A program made the position numbers and the translations under genes. 53,296 nt of DNA. It comes from QYOJ01 sp964642545. GTDB taxonomy: Bacteria; Bacteroidota; Bacteroidia; Bacteroidales; FEN-979. A model generated the notes under the pieces. It was not told where the DNA came from and searched no databases. It saw nothing but the letters and a program-made list of their open reading frames with translations. Each line of letters opens with the position of its first letter. Within the stretch, counting starts at the first letter, position 1. Of the stretch, positions 1 to 9,331 are shown piece by piece. The DNA is taken from positions 1-53,296 of the forward strand of contig CAZXQU010000015.1 in the NCBI GenBank assembly GCA_964642545.1. Reading direction: 5' to 3'.

Positions 1-44
1 TTGTCCTATAATTAATATTATGTCAAATAGAAATAATTAAGAAT

Positions 45-69
45 AAGGGAGGTCTTCCGGACCTCCCTT
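45..69 (+). terminator. Rho-independent terminator hairpin
   Basis: A perfect 10-bp stem (45-54 with 60-69) encloses a 5-base loop at 55-59. On the plus strand a T-rich tract follows, so it reads best as the terminator of a gene lying left of the window. The minus-strand TPR gene ends at 86 and transcribes into the same hairpin, but its downstream tail is less U-rich. It may serve both directions. Confidence 0.75.
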
Positions 70-85
70 TCTTTTTCCCCTCTTT

Positions 86-1264
86 TTATAAGGAATCTAT
101 CTTCTCATTAATCTCCTTCAGTTTTATACTATTTCCTGTTCTCGAATAAATCAATCTTAAGGTTTGAAGTGTATTTACATCATCCGGGTGCATTATGGTT
201 GCCTGTTCCAGGAATGGTGCTGCCAATCCAAGATATTTCGTAATATCCGATTTCATTTTTTCATATTCCTCCACCTTATCCAATGGCAATGCATTCGCCT
301 CTAATTCAATAGTTGCTGCTGTATTTACATAAAGTGCTCCAATATTGTATAATGCATCAAAATGTTCCGGATTGAGTTGCAGTGACTTTTCATAAGCCGC
401 AACAGCTTTAGCCAAGGCATCCTCTCTTGTTTGATCATCAGTTAATGAATCGTTCACCATTTTGTCATATATCGTGCCCAGCGCAAAATATACCGAAAAA
501 TTAGTTGTATCGGTTTCAATGTATGACAGAAGATTTGCCAAAGCACGATCGGTAAGGTTAAATGTTAGGAAAACACTGGTCTCACCCAGAAAAACATCCG
601 GGTCATTAGGAAAGGTTTCTTTGCCCATTTGAATGTACTTCATTGCGTTTTCCTTATCTCCTTGTATCCTGTAAATATCTGAAATACTTACAAATAACGC
701 CGGTGTAAGATACTCTTTCTCCAGAAGTATCAAATAATATTTCTTGGCTGTTTCATAATCCTTGGCAAGGGTTGCACAATATGCAGTATTGAGCAGAGCA
801 ACGGTGTCGATAACTCCCGATATTGCAATGACATCGGCAGCCCTTGCAAAATTTGTCATGGATTTAGCAAAATCACCTTTATTGTAAGCATCAACTGCAA
901 TGTTGTACAAATTATTTCGCTCCCAGGTCAACTGGACAAAAATATCATCGTAAAACTCCTTCTTAGGATCATACTCCATCACTTTTTCATACGATTCAAG
1001 AGCTTTGGCTAGAGGATCAGAGTCGAGAGACTTGTAATTCTCATCAGTAGAATTGGCAACCTGCTGATAGATATTGCCGCGAATTAACCAGGTCTTTGCA
1101 TCTTGAGCTGTGCTGGGATCAAGAATACATTGGTTAATTGCCTCAATAGCCTTATTTAACTTTCCGGATTTCAGATAGTTAGATGCAGATTGGCGGAGGT
1201 TTTTTTGTCCAAAAGTGAGGGTAATGGAGAGTACCAGTACCATCAGAATTGCAAATCTTTTCAT
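86..1264 (-). CDS. Secreted or periplasmic TPR-repeat protein
   Basis: A 392-residue protein. I start it at the Met whose product opens MKRFAILMVLVLSITLTFGQ, a clear signal peptide; the in-frame Met 16 codons upstream would bury that signal. The rest is helical with repeated tetratricopeptide-like units (for example alanine/tyrosine-rich pairs around residues 120-330, such as ALYNIGALYVNTA near 325). TPR proteins are protein-protein scaffolds; no enzymatic motif is visible and no partner can be named. It lies 84 bases after the gyrA stop in the same direction, with its own -7-like element between, so co-transcription is possible but not required. It ends just before a terminator hairpin. Confidence 0.8.
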   Translation of the reverse strand: MKRFAILMVLVLSITLTFGQKNLRQSASNYLKSGKLNKAIEAINQCILDPSTAQDAKTWLIRGNIYQQVANSTDENYKSLDSDPLAKALESYEKVMEYDPKKEFYDDIFVQLTWERNNLYNIAVDAYNKGDFAKSMTNFARAADVIAISGVIDTVALLNTAYCATLAKDYETAKKYYLILLEKEYLTPALFVSISDIYRIQGDKENAMKYIQMGKETFPNDPDVFLGETSVFLTFNLTDRALANLLSYIETDTTNFSVYFALGTIYDKMVNDSLTDDQTREDALAKAVAAYEKSLQLNPEHFDALYNIGALYVNTAATIELEANALPLDKVEEYEKMKSDITKYLGLAAPFLEQATIMHPDDVNTLQTLRLIYSRTGNSIKLKEINEKIDSL

Positions 1265-1309
1265 ACAAAATATAGTTTTGGTTCCTTTTACTTTATGTGA
1301 ATCAGTGTG

Positions 1310-1317
1310 CAAAAATA
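1310..1317 (-). promoter_or_regulatory. Candidate Bacteroidota -7 element for the TPR gene
   Basis: On the minus strand this reads TATTTTTG, matching TAnnTTTG. It lies about 45 bases upstream of the chosen start codon at 1264. I see no good -33 TTG at the expected distance. Confidence 0.35.
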
Positions 1318-1348
1318 AGCAATGATATTAGTAATTGTTAATGTTTTA

Positions 1349-3850
1349 TCAATTATTTTCAGGCTGATTGATATCATCAATTGGATCAGTTACCTCCTCT
1401 TCATCTTCTACCTCAACTTTTGCCACAGCAGCAATACTGTCACCCTCCTTTATCTGGAGTAACCTGACCCCCTGGGTTGCTCTGCCAACGACACGGAGAT
1501 TTCCAACAGCCATGCGAATAATAATCCCGGAGCGGTTGATGATCATCAGATCATCCTGGTCTGTTACCATTTTGATCGCAATCAGATTTCCCGTTTTTTC
1601 AGTGATATTAATGGTCTTCACTCCTTTCCCTCCCCTGTTGGTCACCCTGTAATCTTCAATATTCGATCGTTTTCCATATCCATTCTCAGAAACAACTAGA
1701 ATTTCGCACTGTTTATCTTTATGAATACAGATCATGCCAACTACTTCATCCGTGGGGCCCGTGAATGAAATCCCCCTCACTCCTGCTGCATTTCTGCCCA
1801 TTGGCCTAACTTTCATCTCATTGAAACGAATTGCCCTACCAGATTTAAGTGCTAGCACCACCTCATTCTCGCCATTTGTCAACTTAGCTTCAAGAAGGTG
1901 ATCGCCTTCATTGATCGTGATGGCATTGATACCATTCTGGCGTGGACGGGAATAGGCTTCGAGGGATGTTTTTTTAATGGTCCCTCGTTTTGTTGCAAGA
2001 ATGATATAGTTTGAATTGATGTAATCCTGGTCTTTCAGGTCCTTGACATTGATATAAGCTCTTACTTTGTCATCACTCTCAATTCCGAGCAGATTCTGAA
2101 TGGCCCTTCCTTTGGAGGTCCTCGCCCCTTCCGGAATTTCAAATACCCTGAGCCAGAAACATTTACCTTTTTCTGTAAAGAGTAAAAGGTAATTGTGGTT
2201 GGTAGCAATAAAAAGATGTTCAAGGAAATCTTCATCCCTGATTTCAGTCCCTTTGTGTCCCTTTCCTCCTCTGTGCTGGACCCGGTATTCACTCAACGGG
2301 GTCCTCTTTATATATCCAAGATGCGAGATGGTTATTACAACATCCTCATCGGGAATGGTATCTTCAATCCTGAAGTCTGATGCAGCATAAACAATCTGGG
2401 ATCGCGCTTCGTCACCATATTTCTCTTTAATTTCCAGCAACTCTGTTTTTATGATCTCCATCCGAAGAAGAGGATCTCCAAGAATTAATTTATACCCTTC
2501 GATCTTTTTTAGCAGTTCATCGTACTCATCCCTGATTTTATCACGTTCGAGTCCGGTCAGTCGCTGCAACCTCATATCGAGAATCGCTCTTGCCTGGATC
2601 TCCGATAAGCTGAAGTTCTCCATCAGTGCGGCACGTGCCTCTTCTGGTGTTTGTGAACCGCGGATCAAAGCGATAATTGCATCCAGGTTGTCAAGAGCTA
2701 TCAGCAAGCCTTCGAGGATATGCGCCCTTTTTGCAGCCTCCCTCAGTTCATATTCTGTACGCCTGGTAACTACCTCATGGCGGTGTTCGACATAGTGTGT
2801 AATTAGGTCCTTCAGGTTAAGCATCATCGGACGACCATTTACCAGAGCGATATTATTGACATTGAAGGAGCTTTGAAGCTGAGTATATTGAAATAACTTA
2901 TTCAGCACAACATTGGTGATTACCTCTTTCTTTAACTCATAAACGATCCGAACTCCGGTGCGGTCCGATTCATCCCGGATATCGGTGATACCTTCAATCT
3001 TTTTATCATTTACCAATTCGGCAGTTTTCTTAATCATCTCTGCCTTATTTACCTGATAAGGAACCGAAGTAACTACAATACGCTCCTTGCCGTTTTCAAG
3101 AGTTTCGATTTTGGTCTCCCCTCTCATCACAATACGACCTCTGCCAGTTTCAAATGCATCTTTAACACCTTCATATCCATAGATCACCCCACCAGTAGGA
3201 AAATCGGGAGCCTTAATATGCTTCATCAGGTCTGCAATGGTAATATCGCGATCATCAATGTAAGCAATGATTCCGTCGATCACCTCCGATAGATTGTGGG
3301 GAGGCATATTGGTAGCCATCCCAACAGCAATCCCGGAAGCGCCGTTGATCAGCAAATTGGGAATTTTTGCCGGCATCACGGTTGGCTCTTCAAGGGTATC
3401 ATCAAAGTTGAGCTTGAAGTCAACAGTCTCCTTGTCCAGATCTGCCAACATCTCTTCAGCAATCTTTTTCAGCCGGGCTTCAGTATACCGCATAGCCGCA
3501 GGATTGTCACCATCCATTGAACCAAAGTTCCCTTGCCCGTCGACCAATGGGTACCTCAAACTCCAGTCCTGGGCCATTCGAACCATGGCATCATAAACAG
3601 AAGTATCACCGTGAGGGTGATATTTACCAAGAACCTCCCCTACTATTCTTGCCGACTTTTTATAGGCCCTGCCGGAACTAACCCCCAGTTCTGACATGCC
3701 ATAAAGTACCCGGCGATGAACCGGTTTTAACCCGTCTCTAACGTCAGGTAACGCTCTTGCAACAATCACCGACATCGCATAATCGATGTAAGCGCTCTTC
3801 ATCTGGGTCTCAATGTTTACCGGAACGATTCTTTCTCCCGTTTCACTCAT
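1349..3850 (-). CDS. gyrA: DNA gyrase subunit A
   Basis: An 833-residue GyrA. The catalytic tyrosine is Tyr122 in AAMRYTEARL, in register with E. coli Tyr122, so the N-terminal breakage-reunion domain is intact. The quinolone region reads HPHGDTSVYD, with Thr at position 83 and Asp at 87. The C-terminal beta-pinwheel carries a GyrA-box (QHRGGKG, near residue 530) and later RGGKG blades, which separates it from ParC/topoisomerase IV. It introduces negative supercoils with GyrB, which is not in this window. The acidic C-terminal tail (EDEEEVTDPIDD) is ordinary for the family. It is divergent from clpC across a 298-base gap. Confidence 0.97.
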   Translation of the reverse strand: MSETGERIVPVNIETQMKSAYIDYAMSVIVARALPDVRDGLKPVHRRVLYGMSELGVSSGRAYKKSARIVGEVLGKYHPHGDTSVYDAMVRMAQDWSLRYPLVDGQGNFGSMDGDNPAAMRYTEARLKKIAEEMLADLDKETVDFKLNFDDTLEEPTVMPAKIPNLLINGASGIAVGMATNMPPHNLSEVIDGIIAYIDDRDITIADLMKHIKAPDFPTGGVIYGYEGVKDAFETGRGRIVMRGETKIETLENGKERIVVTSVPYQVNKAEMIKKTAELVNDKKIEGITDIRDESDRTGVRIVYELKKEVITNVVLNKLFQYTQLQSSFNVNNIALVNGRPMMLNLKDLITHYVEHRHEVVTRRTEYELREAAKRAHILEGLLIALDNLDAIIALIRGSQTPEEARAALMENFSLSEIQARAILDMRLQRLTGLERDKIRDEYDELLKKIEGYKLILGDPLLRMEIIKTELLEIKEKYGDEARSQIVYAASDFRIEDTIPDEDVVITISHLGYIKRTPLSEYRVQHRGGKGHKGTEIRDEDFLEHLFIATNHNYLLLFTEKGKCFWLRVFEIPEGARTSKGRAIQNLLGIESDDKVRAYINVKDLKDQDYINSNYIILATKRGTIKKTSLEAYSRPRQNGINAITINEGDHLLEAKLTNGENEVVLALKSGRAIRFNEMKVRPMGRNAAGVRGISFTGPTDEVVGMICIHKDKQCEILVVSENGYGKRSNIEDYRVTNRGGKGVKTINITEKTGNLIAIKMVTDQDDLMIINRSGIIIRMAVGNLRVVGRATQGVRLLQIKEGDSIAAVAKVEVEDEEEVTDPIDDINQPENN

Positions 3851-4148
3851 GGATATTTATAATTAAATGTCTAATTATCAGGTAGGTATAATATTCTTAT
3901 TAACTTTACGAAATTACCATTTTTTTACGAGAATACCATGGATTTTGGCCCTCTTTTTTAGTCGATTATGAACATGATTTTGTTAATAATTCCTGAAGCT
4001 TATGATGCTTGATCCGGCTTTCAGTCGTACTTTTGAAAACAAGCCATTTTAGCAGGTTGTTTAGGATGGTTTGATTTTTGTATAATTGAGTCGTTGCAAT
4101 TAAACCGGGATCATATACGTTTATACTATTGGATCCGAACTTAAAAAT
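3851..4148. other. Intergenic region between divergent gyrA and clpC
   Basis: This 298-base AT-rich gap has no convincing gene. It should hold both promoters. A TACTTTTG sits at 4028-4035 facing clpC. A weaker TAATTTCG (minus, 3909-3916) faces gyrA. I saw no hairpin resembling a CIRCE or riboswitch element. Confidence 0.6.
4028..4035 (+). promoter_or_regulatory. Candidate -7 element for clpC
   Basis: TACTTTTG matches TAnnTTTG. It would give a leader of roughly 110 bases before the clpC ATG. A TTG lies upstream at 4009-4011, but only 16 bases away, which is short. Supported by motif match only. Confidence 0.35.
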
Positions 4149-6725
4149 ATGGAAGCAAAATTTTCACAACGGGTAAAAGATGTCCTTGTCTTCAGCCGGG
4201 AAGAAGCCCAGCGCCTGGGAAACAACTATATAGGCCTTGAGCACCTCTTACTAGGGATCATCAGGGAAGGTGAAGGCCTCGCAGTCAAGATTTTACGTAA
4301 CCTGGGGATTGACCTCCCAGAGATCAGAAAACGAATTGAAATCTCTGTAGCCAACAACACGGAAAAATCCATTTCCGGTGATCATCTCCCCCTTATCAAA
4401 CAAGCAGAAAGAGCTCTCAAGATAACATACCTGGAAGCAAAGATATTCAACAGTGAACTGATTGGCACTGAGCATCTATTGCTGGCGATCCTGAAAGACG
4501 AAAATAACCTTATTACCAAAACATTTAATGGATACGGGGTAAACTATGGCGCTGTATCGGAAGAATTAAAGGCTATTCTAACAAACGTTCGCGAAGAAAG
4601 CACGTTCAAACCGAAGGATATCTTGCCAAAGGATGAGGATGACGATGAAGCTGAAGAGAGCGGAAAGGAGTTTAGCAGTTCTGTCAAACGACCATCCGAA
4701 TCAAAATCCAAGACACCAGTCCTGGACAATTTCGGTAGGGATATTACCCGTGCTGCCGAAGAAGACAGGCTAGACCCCATTGTTGGCAGGGAGCAGGAAT
4801 TGCAACGGATTGCGCAGGTCCTGAGTCGCAGGAAGAAGAACAATCCGATTCTGATCGGAGAACCGGGAGTTGGCAAATCAGCGATTGCTGAAGGACTCGC
4901 CCTCCGAATCGTTAAACGAAAGGTTTCAAGGGCCCTCTTTAACAAACGCATCGTTTCATTAGATCTCGCTTCGCTTGTTGCCGGCACGAAATACCGTGGG
5001 CAATTCGAAGAACGGATGAAAGCCGTATTGAACGAACTTGAAAAAAACCCGGATATTATTCTGTTTATTGATGAGATCCATACGATTGTCGGGGCCGGAA
5101 ACGCATCAGGATCATTGGATGCTTCCAATATGTTTAAGCCCGCGCTGGCCCGTGGAGACCTTCAGTGTATCGGGGCTACTACACTTGACGAATACCGGCA
5201 ATACATTGAGAAGGATGGAGCGCTGGAACGCAGGTTTCAAAAGGTGCTGGTTGACCCCACCTCACCAGATGAGACCCTGGAGATCCTCAATAATATTAAG
5301 GAGAAGTATGAAGACCATCATCTTGTCACCTATACTCCCGATGCCATTGAAGCCTGTGTGACCCTGACAAATCGGTATATTTCCGACCGTTTCCTCCCCG
5401 ATAAAGCCATTGATGCACTGGATGAAGCGGGTGCACGTGTCCATATTTCCAACATCAACGTACCTCAGAATATCATCGATATTGAATCCCAGATAGAAGA
5501 GACCCGGAAAAGAAAGGTTGCCGCCATCAATAGCCAGAAATTTGAAGAGGCAGCGGATCTCCGCGACTCGGAGCGTAAACTGCAGGAGACTCTTGAACGT
5601 GAAAAACGAAAATGGGAAGAGGAGGCGAAAATTAACCGGCAAACTGTCAGTGATGAGAATGTGGCAGAGGTTGTGGCTATGATGACAGGCATTCCGGTAA
5701 AGAGAATCGCGAAAAATGAAGGTGAACGCCTGATTCACATGGAAGAGGAGTTGGAGCATACAGTAATTGGACAGGCAGAGGCGATCAAAAAAGTGGTGAA
5801 GGCGATCCGGAGAAACCGGGCAGGGTTGAAAGATCCGAATAAACCAATCGGAACCTTTATTTTTCTGGGACCTACAGGTGTTGGAAAAACCCACCTCGCC
5901 AAGGTTCTCGCAAGATACCTTTTTGACACAGAGGATGCCCTTGTTCGAATTGACATGAGCGAATACATGGAGAAGTTTGCTGTTTCGCGGCTGATTGGTG
6001 CACCTCCGGGCTATGTTGGTTTTGAAGAGGGCGGTCAACTCACCGAGAAGATCCGTCGGCGCCCCTACTCTATCGTATTGCTTGACGAAGTCGAGAAAGC
6101 TCACCCCGATGTATTTCATATCCTGCTTCAGGTGCTTGATGATGGACTTTTAACCGATAGCTTCGGACGTAAAGTCGACTTTAAGAATACCATTGTGATC
6201 ATGACCTCCAACATCGGTTCCAGGCAGCTGAAGGATTTTGGCCAGGGTGTTGGTTTTACTACTTCGGCAAAACAGGCATCTTCATCAGAACATAACAGGG
6301 GTGTTATCGAGAATGCCTTAAAGAAAGCCTTTGCGCCTGAATTCCTGAACCGGATTGATGATGTAGTGATCTTCAACTCTCTCGAACGACAAGATATTCA
6401 TAAGATTATCGACATTGAACTGAACCATCTTTACAACCGGATAAAAGGGTTGGGATATACTATCGAAATCTCTCCGGAGGCTAAAGATTATATCGCTGAA
6501 AAGGGCTGGGATTCTCAGTTTGGTGCCCGTCCGCTGAAACGTGCTATCCAGAAATACATTGAAGATGCACTGGCCGAAGAGATCATCAAAACAAAGATAA
6601 AGCCCAATGATCTGATTCAAGTGGGATACAGCATGGAGAAAGAAGAGATCACAATCGATATCTCCACACCAGCGAAAAAATTGGGAAAGAATGCGGAAAA
6701 GCCGTCTGAATCAGAAACGATTTAG
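4149..6725 (+). CDS. clpC: ATP-dependent Clp protease ATP-binding subunit ClpC
   Basis: An 858-residue class-1 HSP100 unfoldase that feeds substrates to ClpP. Order of parts: two Clp_N repeats (about 1-150), an acidic linker (about 155-185), AAA-1 with Walker A GEPGVGKS (237-244) and Walker B FIDEIH (306-311), a UvrB/C-type coiled motif (about 447-485) that marks ClpC rather than ClpA or ClpB, AAA-2 with Walker A GPTGVGKT (574-581), and the C-terminal D2 domain. A VGF tripeptide at 700-702 matches the loop that docks to ClpP. No McsB or CtsR gene is adjacent. Its last 15 bases overlap the convergent minus-strand gene. Confidence 0.96.
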   Translation: MEAKFSQRVKDVLVFSREEAQRLGNNYIGLEHLLLGIIREGEGLAVKILRNLGIDLPEIRKRIEISVANNTEKSISGDHLPLIKQAERALKITYLEAKIFNSELIGTEHLLLAILKDENNLITKTFNGYGVNYGAVSEELKAILTNVREESTFKPKDILPKDEDDDEAEESGKEFSSSVKRPSESKSKTPVLDNFGRDITRAAEEDRLDPIVGREQELQRIAQVLSRRKKNNPILIGEPGVGKSAIAEGLALRIVKRKVSRALFNKRIVSLDLASLVAGTKYRGQFEERMKAVLNELEKNPDIILFIDEIHTIVGAGNASGSLDASNMFKPALARGDLQCIGATTLDEYRQYIEKDGALERRFQKVLVDPTSPDETLEILNNIKEKYEDHHLVTYTPDAIEACVTLTNRYISDRFLPDKAIDALDEAGARVHISNINVPQNIIDIESQIEETRKRKVAAINSQKFEEAADLRDSERKLQETLEREKRKWEEEAKINRQTVSDENVAEVVAMMTGIPVKRIAKNEGERLIHMEEELEHTVIGQAEAIKKVVKAIRRNRAGLKDPNKPIGTFIFLGPTGVGKTHLAKVLARYLFDTEDALVRIDMSEYMEKFAVSRLIGAPPGYVGFEEGGQLTEKIRRRPYSIVLLDEVEKAHPDVFHILLQVLDDGLLTDSFGRKVDFKNTIVIMTSNIGSRQLKDFGQGVGFTTSAKQASSSEHNRGVIENALKKAFAPEFLNRIDDVVIFNSLERQDIHKIIDIELNHLYNRIKGLGYTIEISPEAKDYIAEKGWDSQFGARPLKRAIQKYIEDALAEEIIKTKIKPNDLIQVGYSMEKEEITIDISTPAKKLGKNAEKPSESETI

Positions 6726-7496
6726 TGACTCCTCCTGAAGCATAGCTTTTTTAAATGCCTGCCCTTTCTGGCTGGATAAAAGAAATACATTATTCAGTAT
6801 CTCATTAATGCTTGAGTCACCCCTGTAGAGATATTTTACCGAAGCAAAGAATCCATTGTCATGGTAATTCAGGATATTTCCAAGCGGGCCTTCAACATAC
6901 AAGGTATCTGCCTCCAGCTTTACCCCATCCAGGTATTTCTCTGATATCCCCTCCTTCACTTGTGTCGGATCCATCCGACGGGTTTCAGAAAAAACAAACT
7001 CACCCATAAAGAATTTATCTTCAATAAAATAAAACAACGATTTCATTTTTTTCTGATGAAATGTATCTTGATAACCAACCACTTTAACCCGTTGTTTATC
7101 AAATCGGGCAATGTTTATACAATTCGGTGTTCCGAACTCTTTCACCAGATTTTTATAGGATGTTAAAAATGGGACATCCTTAAACTCGATTGGGACTGTT
7201 GTCGGATAATCAATCGCGCCTTTCAAACGTTTGAAGAAGACGGATATATGCAAGGTAATCTCATCCTTGATGCAGTTATTTAAAGGATTGCGGAGATCAT
7301 TCTTCTTGAAAAACTCGAGGTATTCAAAGCTGTACTTTCCTCTGAATATCCTAATAATCATGAGGTTCAGAATCGGGAAGGTGTTTTTCTTCAGAAAAAT
7401 AACAAACAGGGCTATCGAAAAAATAGTCACGATTGCTACCACCAGGGTAAGAAACCCTCCATCAAACGCCCCCCCACTACCTGCCAGAATTATCAT
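6711..7496 (-). CDS. Membrane-anchored protein of unknown function, last gene of the ETF/ACAD operon
   Basis: A 261-residue protein I do not recognise. One strongly hydrophobic helix lies near residues 14-35 (GFLTLVVAIVTIFSIALFVI), followed by Lys/Arg-rich sequence, so a single N-terminal anchor with the bulk in the cytoplasm is likely. The soluble part has alternating strand-like stretches and no cysteine pairs, Walker or other catalytic motif that I can see. It starts 8 bases after the acyl-CoA dehydrogenase stop, so it should be translated from the same transcript, which suggests a role near fatty-acid oxidation or its membrane electron acceptor. Its 3' end overlaps clpC by 15 bases in the convergent orientation. 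Confidence 0.7.
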   Translation of the reverse strand: MIILAGSGGAFDGGFLTLVVAIVTIFSIALFVIFLKKNTFPILNLMIIRIFRGKYSFEYLEFFKKNDLRNPLNNCIKDEITLHISVFFKRLKGAIDYPTTVPIEFKDVPFLTSYKNLVKEFGTPNCINIARFDKQRVKVVGYQDTFHQKKMKSLFYFIEDKFFMGEFVFSETRRMDPTQVKEGISEKYLDGVKLEADTLYVEGPLGNILNYHDNGFFASVKYLYRGDSSINEILNNVFLLSSQKGQAFKKAMLQEESLNRF

Positions 7497-7504
7497 ATAC
7501 TCCT

Positions 7505-9289
7505 CTAGAATTTGTAGCTATTGTCCTCGATCAACTTATTTGCAATTACTCTCCTCGCCATCATAACGTTAACCCCCTTCACAGAAGAAAGCCCCTTGAC
7601 AGCAACAATCAGGTTCTGAGCCTCTTCACCTGAAGCAAAAGAGTTTATTGCATCCATACCATTTTTTTCGATCTTGCTGGCTGCATCATAGATCATTACA
7701 TCCAGTATCTGCCTGTATACAGCCATGTTTGACTCTCCTTTGATCAACTCCATCTTTTTCACCCTAAGTGCGGTGGATTCAGCAATATAGAGCTCTGTGA
7801 TCATATCTGAGAGATTAATAAGCACCTCCTGCTCTTGAACAAACTGACGACCAAAAGCGTTTGAGGCGCTATTCAATACAATAAGAATCGCGCGTTTGAA
7901 ATTACGCACCGTTCGCATCTTCTCATCATAGTAGCTCTCTCCTTCGTTCTCTGTTTCAACAATCTTAGTAAGGTTGGCTTTCAACTCTTCAGCTTTCCCT
8001 ACCAGGTCAAAATCCCCCTTCATACCACGTTTCATTGCCGTATCAACGACAAGCAACCTGTTGATCTCATTTGTCCCTTCAAAGATGCGGTTAATCCTCG
8101 AGTCACGATATCCACGCTCAACTGCCATTTCGGCAGAATATCCCATTCCACCATGAATCTGGACGGCTTCGTCAATGACATAATCAAGAACTTCGGAACC
8201 ATAGACTTTAAGAATTGCTGCTTCAACAGCATAATGGGCAATCCCTTCCACCGCCGCTTTCCCTTTATCCATTCCCGCGATCTTATTCAATTCTATCTGG
8301 CGGTCAATGTCCTTGCTTACACGGTATATTGCTGATTCAAGAGCAAAAGTCCGAATCACCTGCTCGGCCATTTTGTACTTGAGAGCCCCAAAGGTTGAGA
8401 TCAGCACACCAAACTGCTTCCGTTCATTGGCATATTGAACTGAATCGGTTATAGCCTTTTTCGCAGCTCCAAGTACATTGGCACCCAACTTGATTCGTCC
8501 CATATGCAAGATACTCAGTGCAATCCGGAAACCCTCTCCGCGTTTCCCAAGTAAATTCTCAACAGGAACCTTCACATCATTATAGAAAACCTGCGCAGTT
8601 GATGACCCCTTAATACCCATCTTCTTTTCATCGGGTGAGATCACAACTCCGGGGTAATTACGCTCAACGATGAATGCACTTAACACCCGGTCGTTATCAA
8701 TTTTTGCAAAGACGGTCTGCACATCGGCAAAGTTTGCATTGGTTATCCACATCTTTTGACCATTGAGGATATAATGTGTTCCGTCTTCTGACAACTTAGC
8801 CTGGGTTTTCCCGGAGTTGGCATCGCTTCCGGCACCAGGTTCTGTCAGACAGTATGCACCTAGGAGTTCACCGATCGCCAGTTTGGTGACATAACGCTGG
8901 CGCTGATCTTCATTACCATAATACATGATCGGCAATGTACCGATCCCACAATGTGCCATAAATGCAACAGAAAAGGAGTATCCTGCACCAATCGTCTCAG
9001 CAGCCAGCATCTGGGTAACAAAGTCCTGTCCAAATCCATTATACTCTTCGGGCAACGAGATGCCCATCAGTCCAAGATCTCCTGATTTCTTCAGGATCGT
9101 CTTCATCAGTTGAATATCAGGTGAATCAAGCTGGTCAAGATTTGGATATAGCTCCGCAGCAAGGAAATCTTTGATCGTTTCCGCAATCATCTGCTGCTCT
9201 TCATTATACTCCTCGGGGATAAAAATATCATTCGCCTCTACTTCTTCTACCAGGAACTCTCCACTTTTCAATACTTTTCTGTTTTCCAT
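7505..9289 (-). CDS. Acyl-CoA dehydrogenase with C-terminal extension
   Basis: A 594-residue flavoprotein that oxidises acyl-CoA to trans-2-enoyl-CoA and passes electrons to ETF. Family signatures include AYCLTEPGAGSDANSG (FAD/substrate loop), QIHGGMGY, and RIFEGTNEINR, whose first Glu is the usual catalytic base position. It is longer than the roughly 380-residue short-chain type; about 150 extra residues follow the core, as in very-long-chain and FadE-like members, and this tail is helical with an EKNGMDAINSFASG segment. Chain-length preference cannot be read from sequence. It is fifth in the etfB-etfA-FeS-CCG operon, 42 bases after the CCG gene. Confidence 0.93.
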   Translation of the reverse strand: MENRKVLKSGEFLVEEVEANDIFIPEEYNEEQQMIAETIKDFLAAELYPNLDQLDSPDIQLMKTILKKSGDLGLMGISLPEEYNGFGQDFVTQMLAAETIGAGYSFSVAFMAHCGIGTLPIMYYGNEDQRQRYVTKLAIGELLGAYCLTEPGAGSDANSGKTQAKLSEDGTHYILNGQKMWITNANFADVQTVFAKIDNDRVLSAFIVERNYPGVVISPDEKKMGIKGSSTAQVFYNDVKVPVENLLGKRGEGFRIALSILHMGRIKLGANVLGAAKKAITDSVQYANERKQFGVLISTFGALKYKMAEQVIRTFALESAIYRVSKDIDRQIELNKIAGMDKGKAAVEGIAHYAVEAAILKVYGSEVLDYVIDEAVQIHGGMGYSAEMAVERGYRDSRINRIFEGTNEINRLLVVDTAMKRGMKGDFDLVGKAEELKANLTKIVETENEGESYYDEKMRTVRNFKRAILIVLNSASNAFGRQFVQEQEVLINLSDMITELYIAESTALRVKKMELIKGESNMAVYRQILDVMIYDAASKIEKNGMDAINSFASGEEAQNLIVAVKGLSSVKGVNVMMARRVIANKLIEDNSYKF

Positions 9290-9331
9290 TGTTCGTTATT
9301 AAGGTATCATTATTAAATATTAATACTCCGT

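Noticed and set aside
3580..3620. Thr83 in the GyrA quinolone region as a resistance mutation
   Set aside because: Thr or Ser at this place is the natural state in many susceptible bacteria, and Asp87 is intact, so resistance cannot be inferred.
4100..4140. Possible palindrome (GGATC ... GGATCC) before clpC
   Set aside because: The arms are too short and irregular to call an operator; CtsR and CIRCE patterns are absent.
5262..6119. A 285-codon minus-strand frame inside clpC
   Set aside because: It lies fully antisense to conserved ClpC AAA domains, has low-complexity composition, and matches no family.
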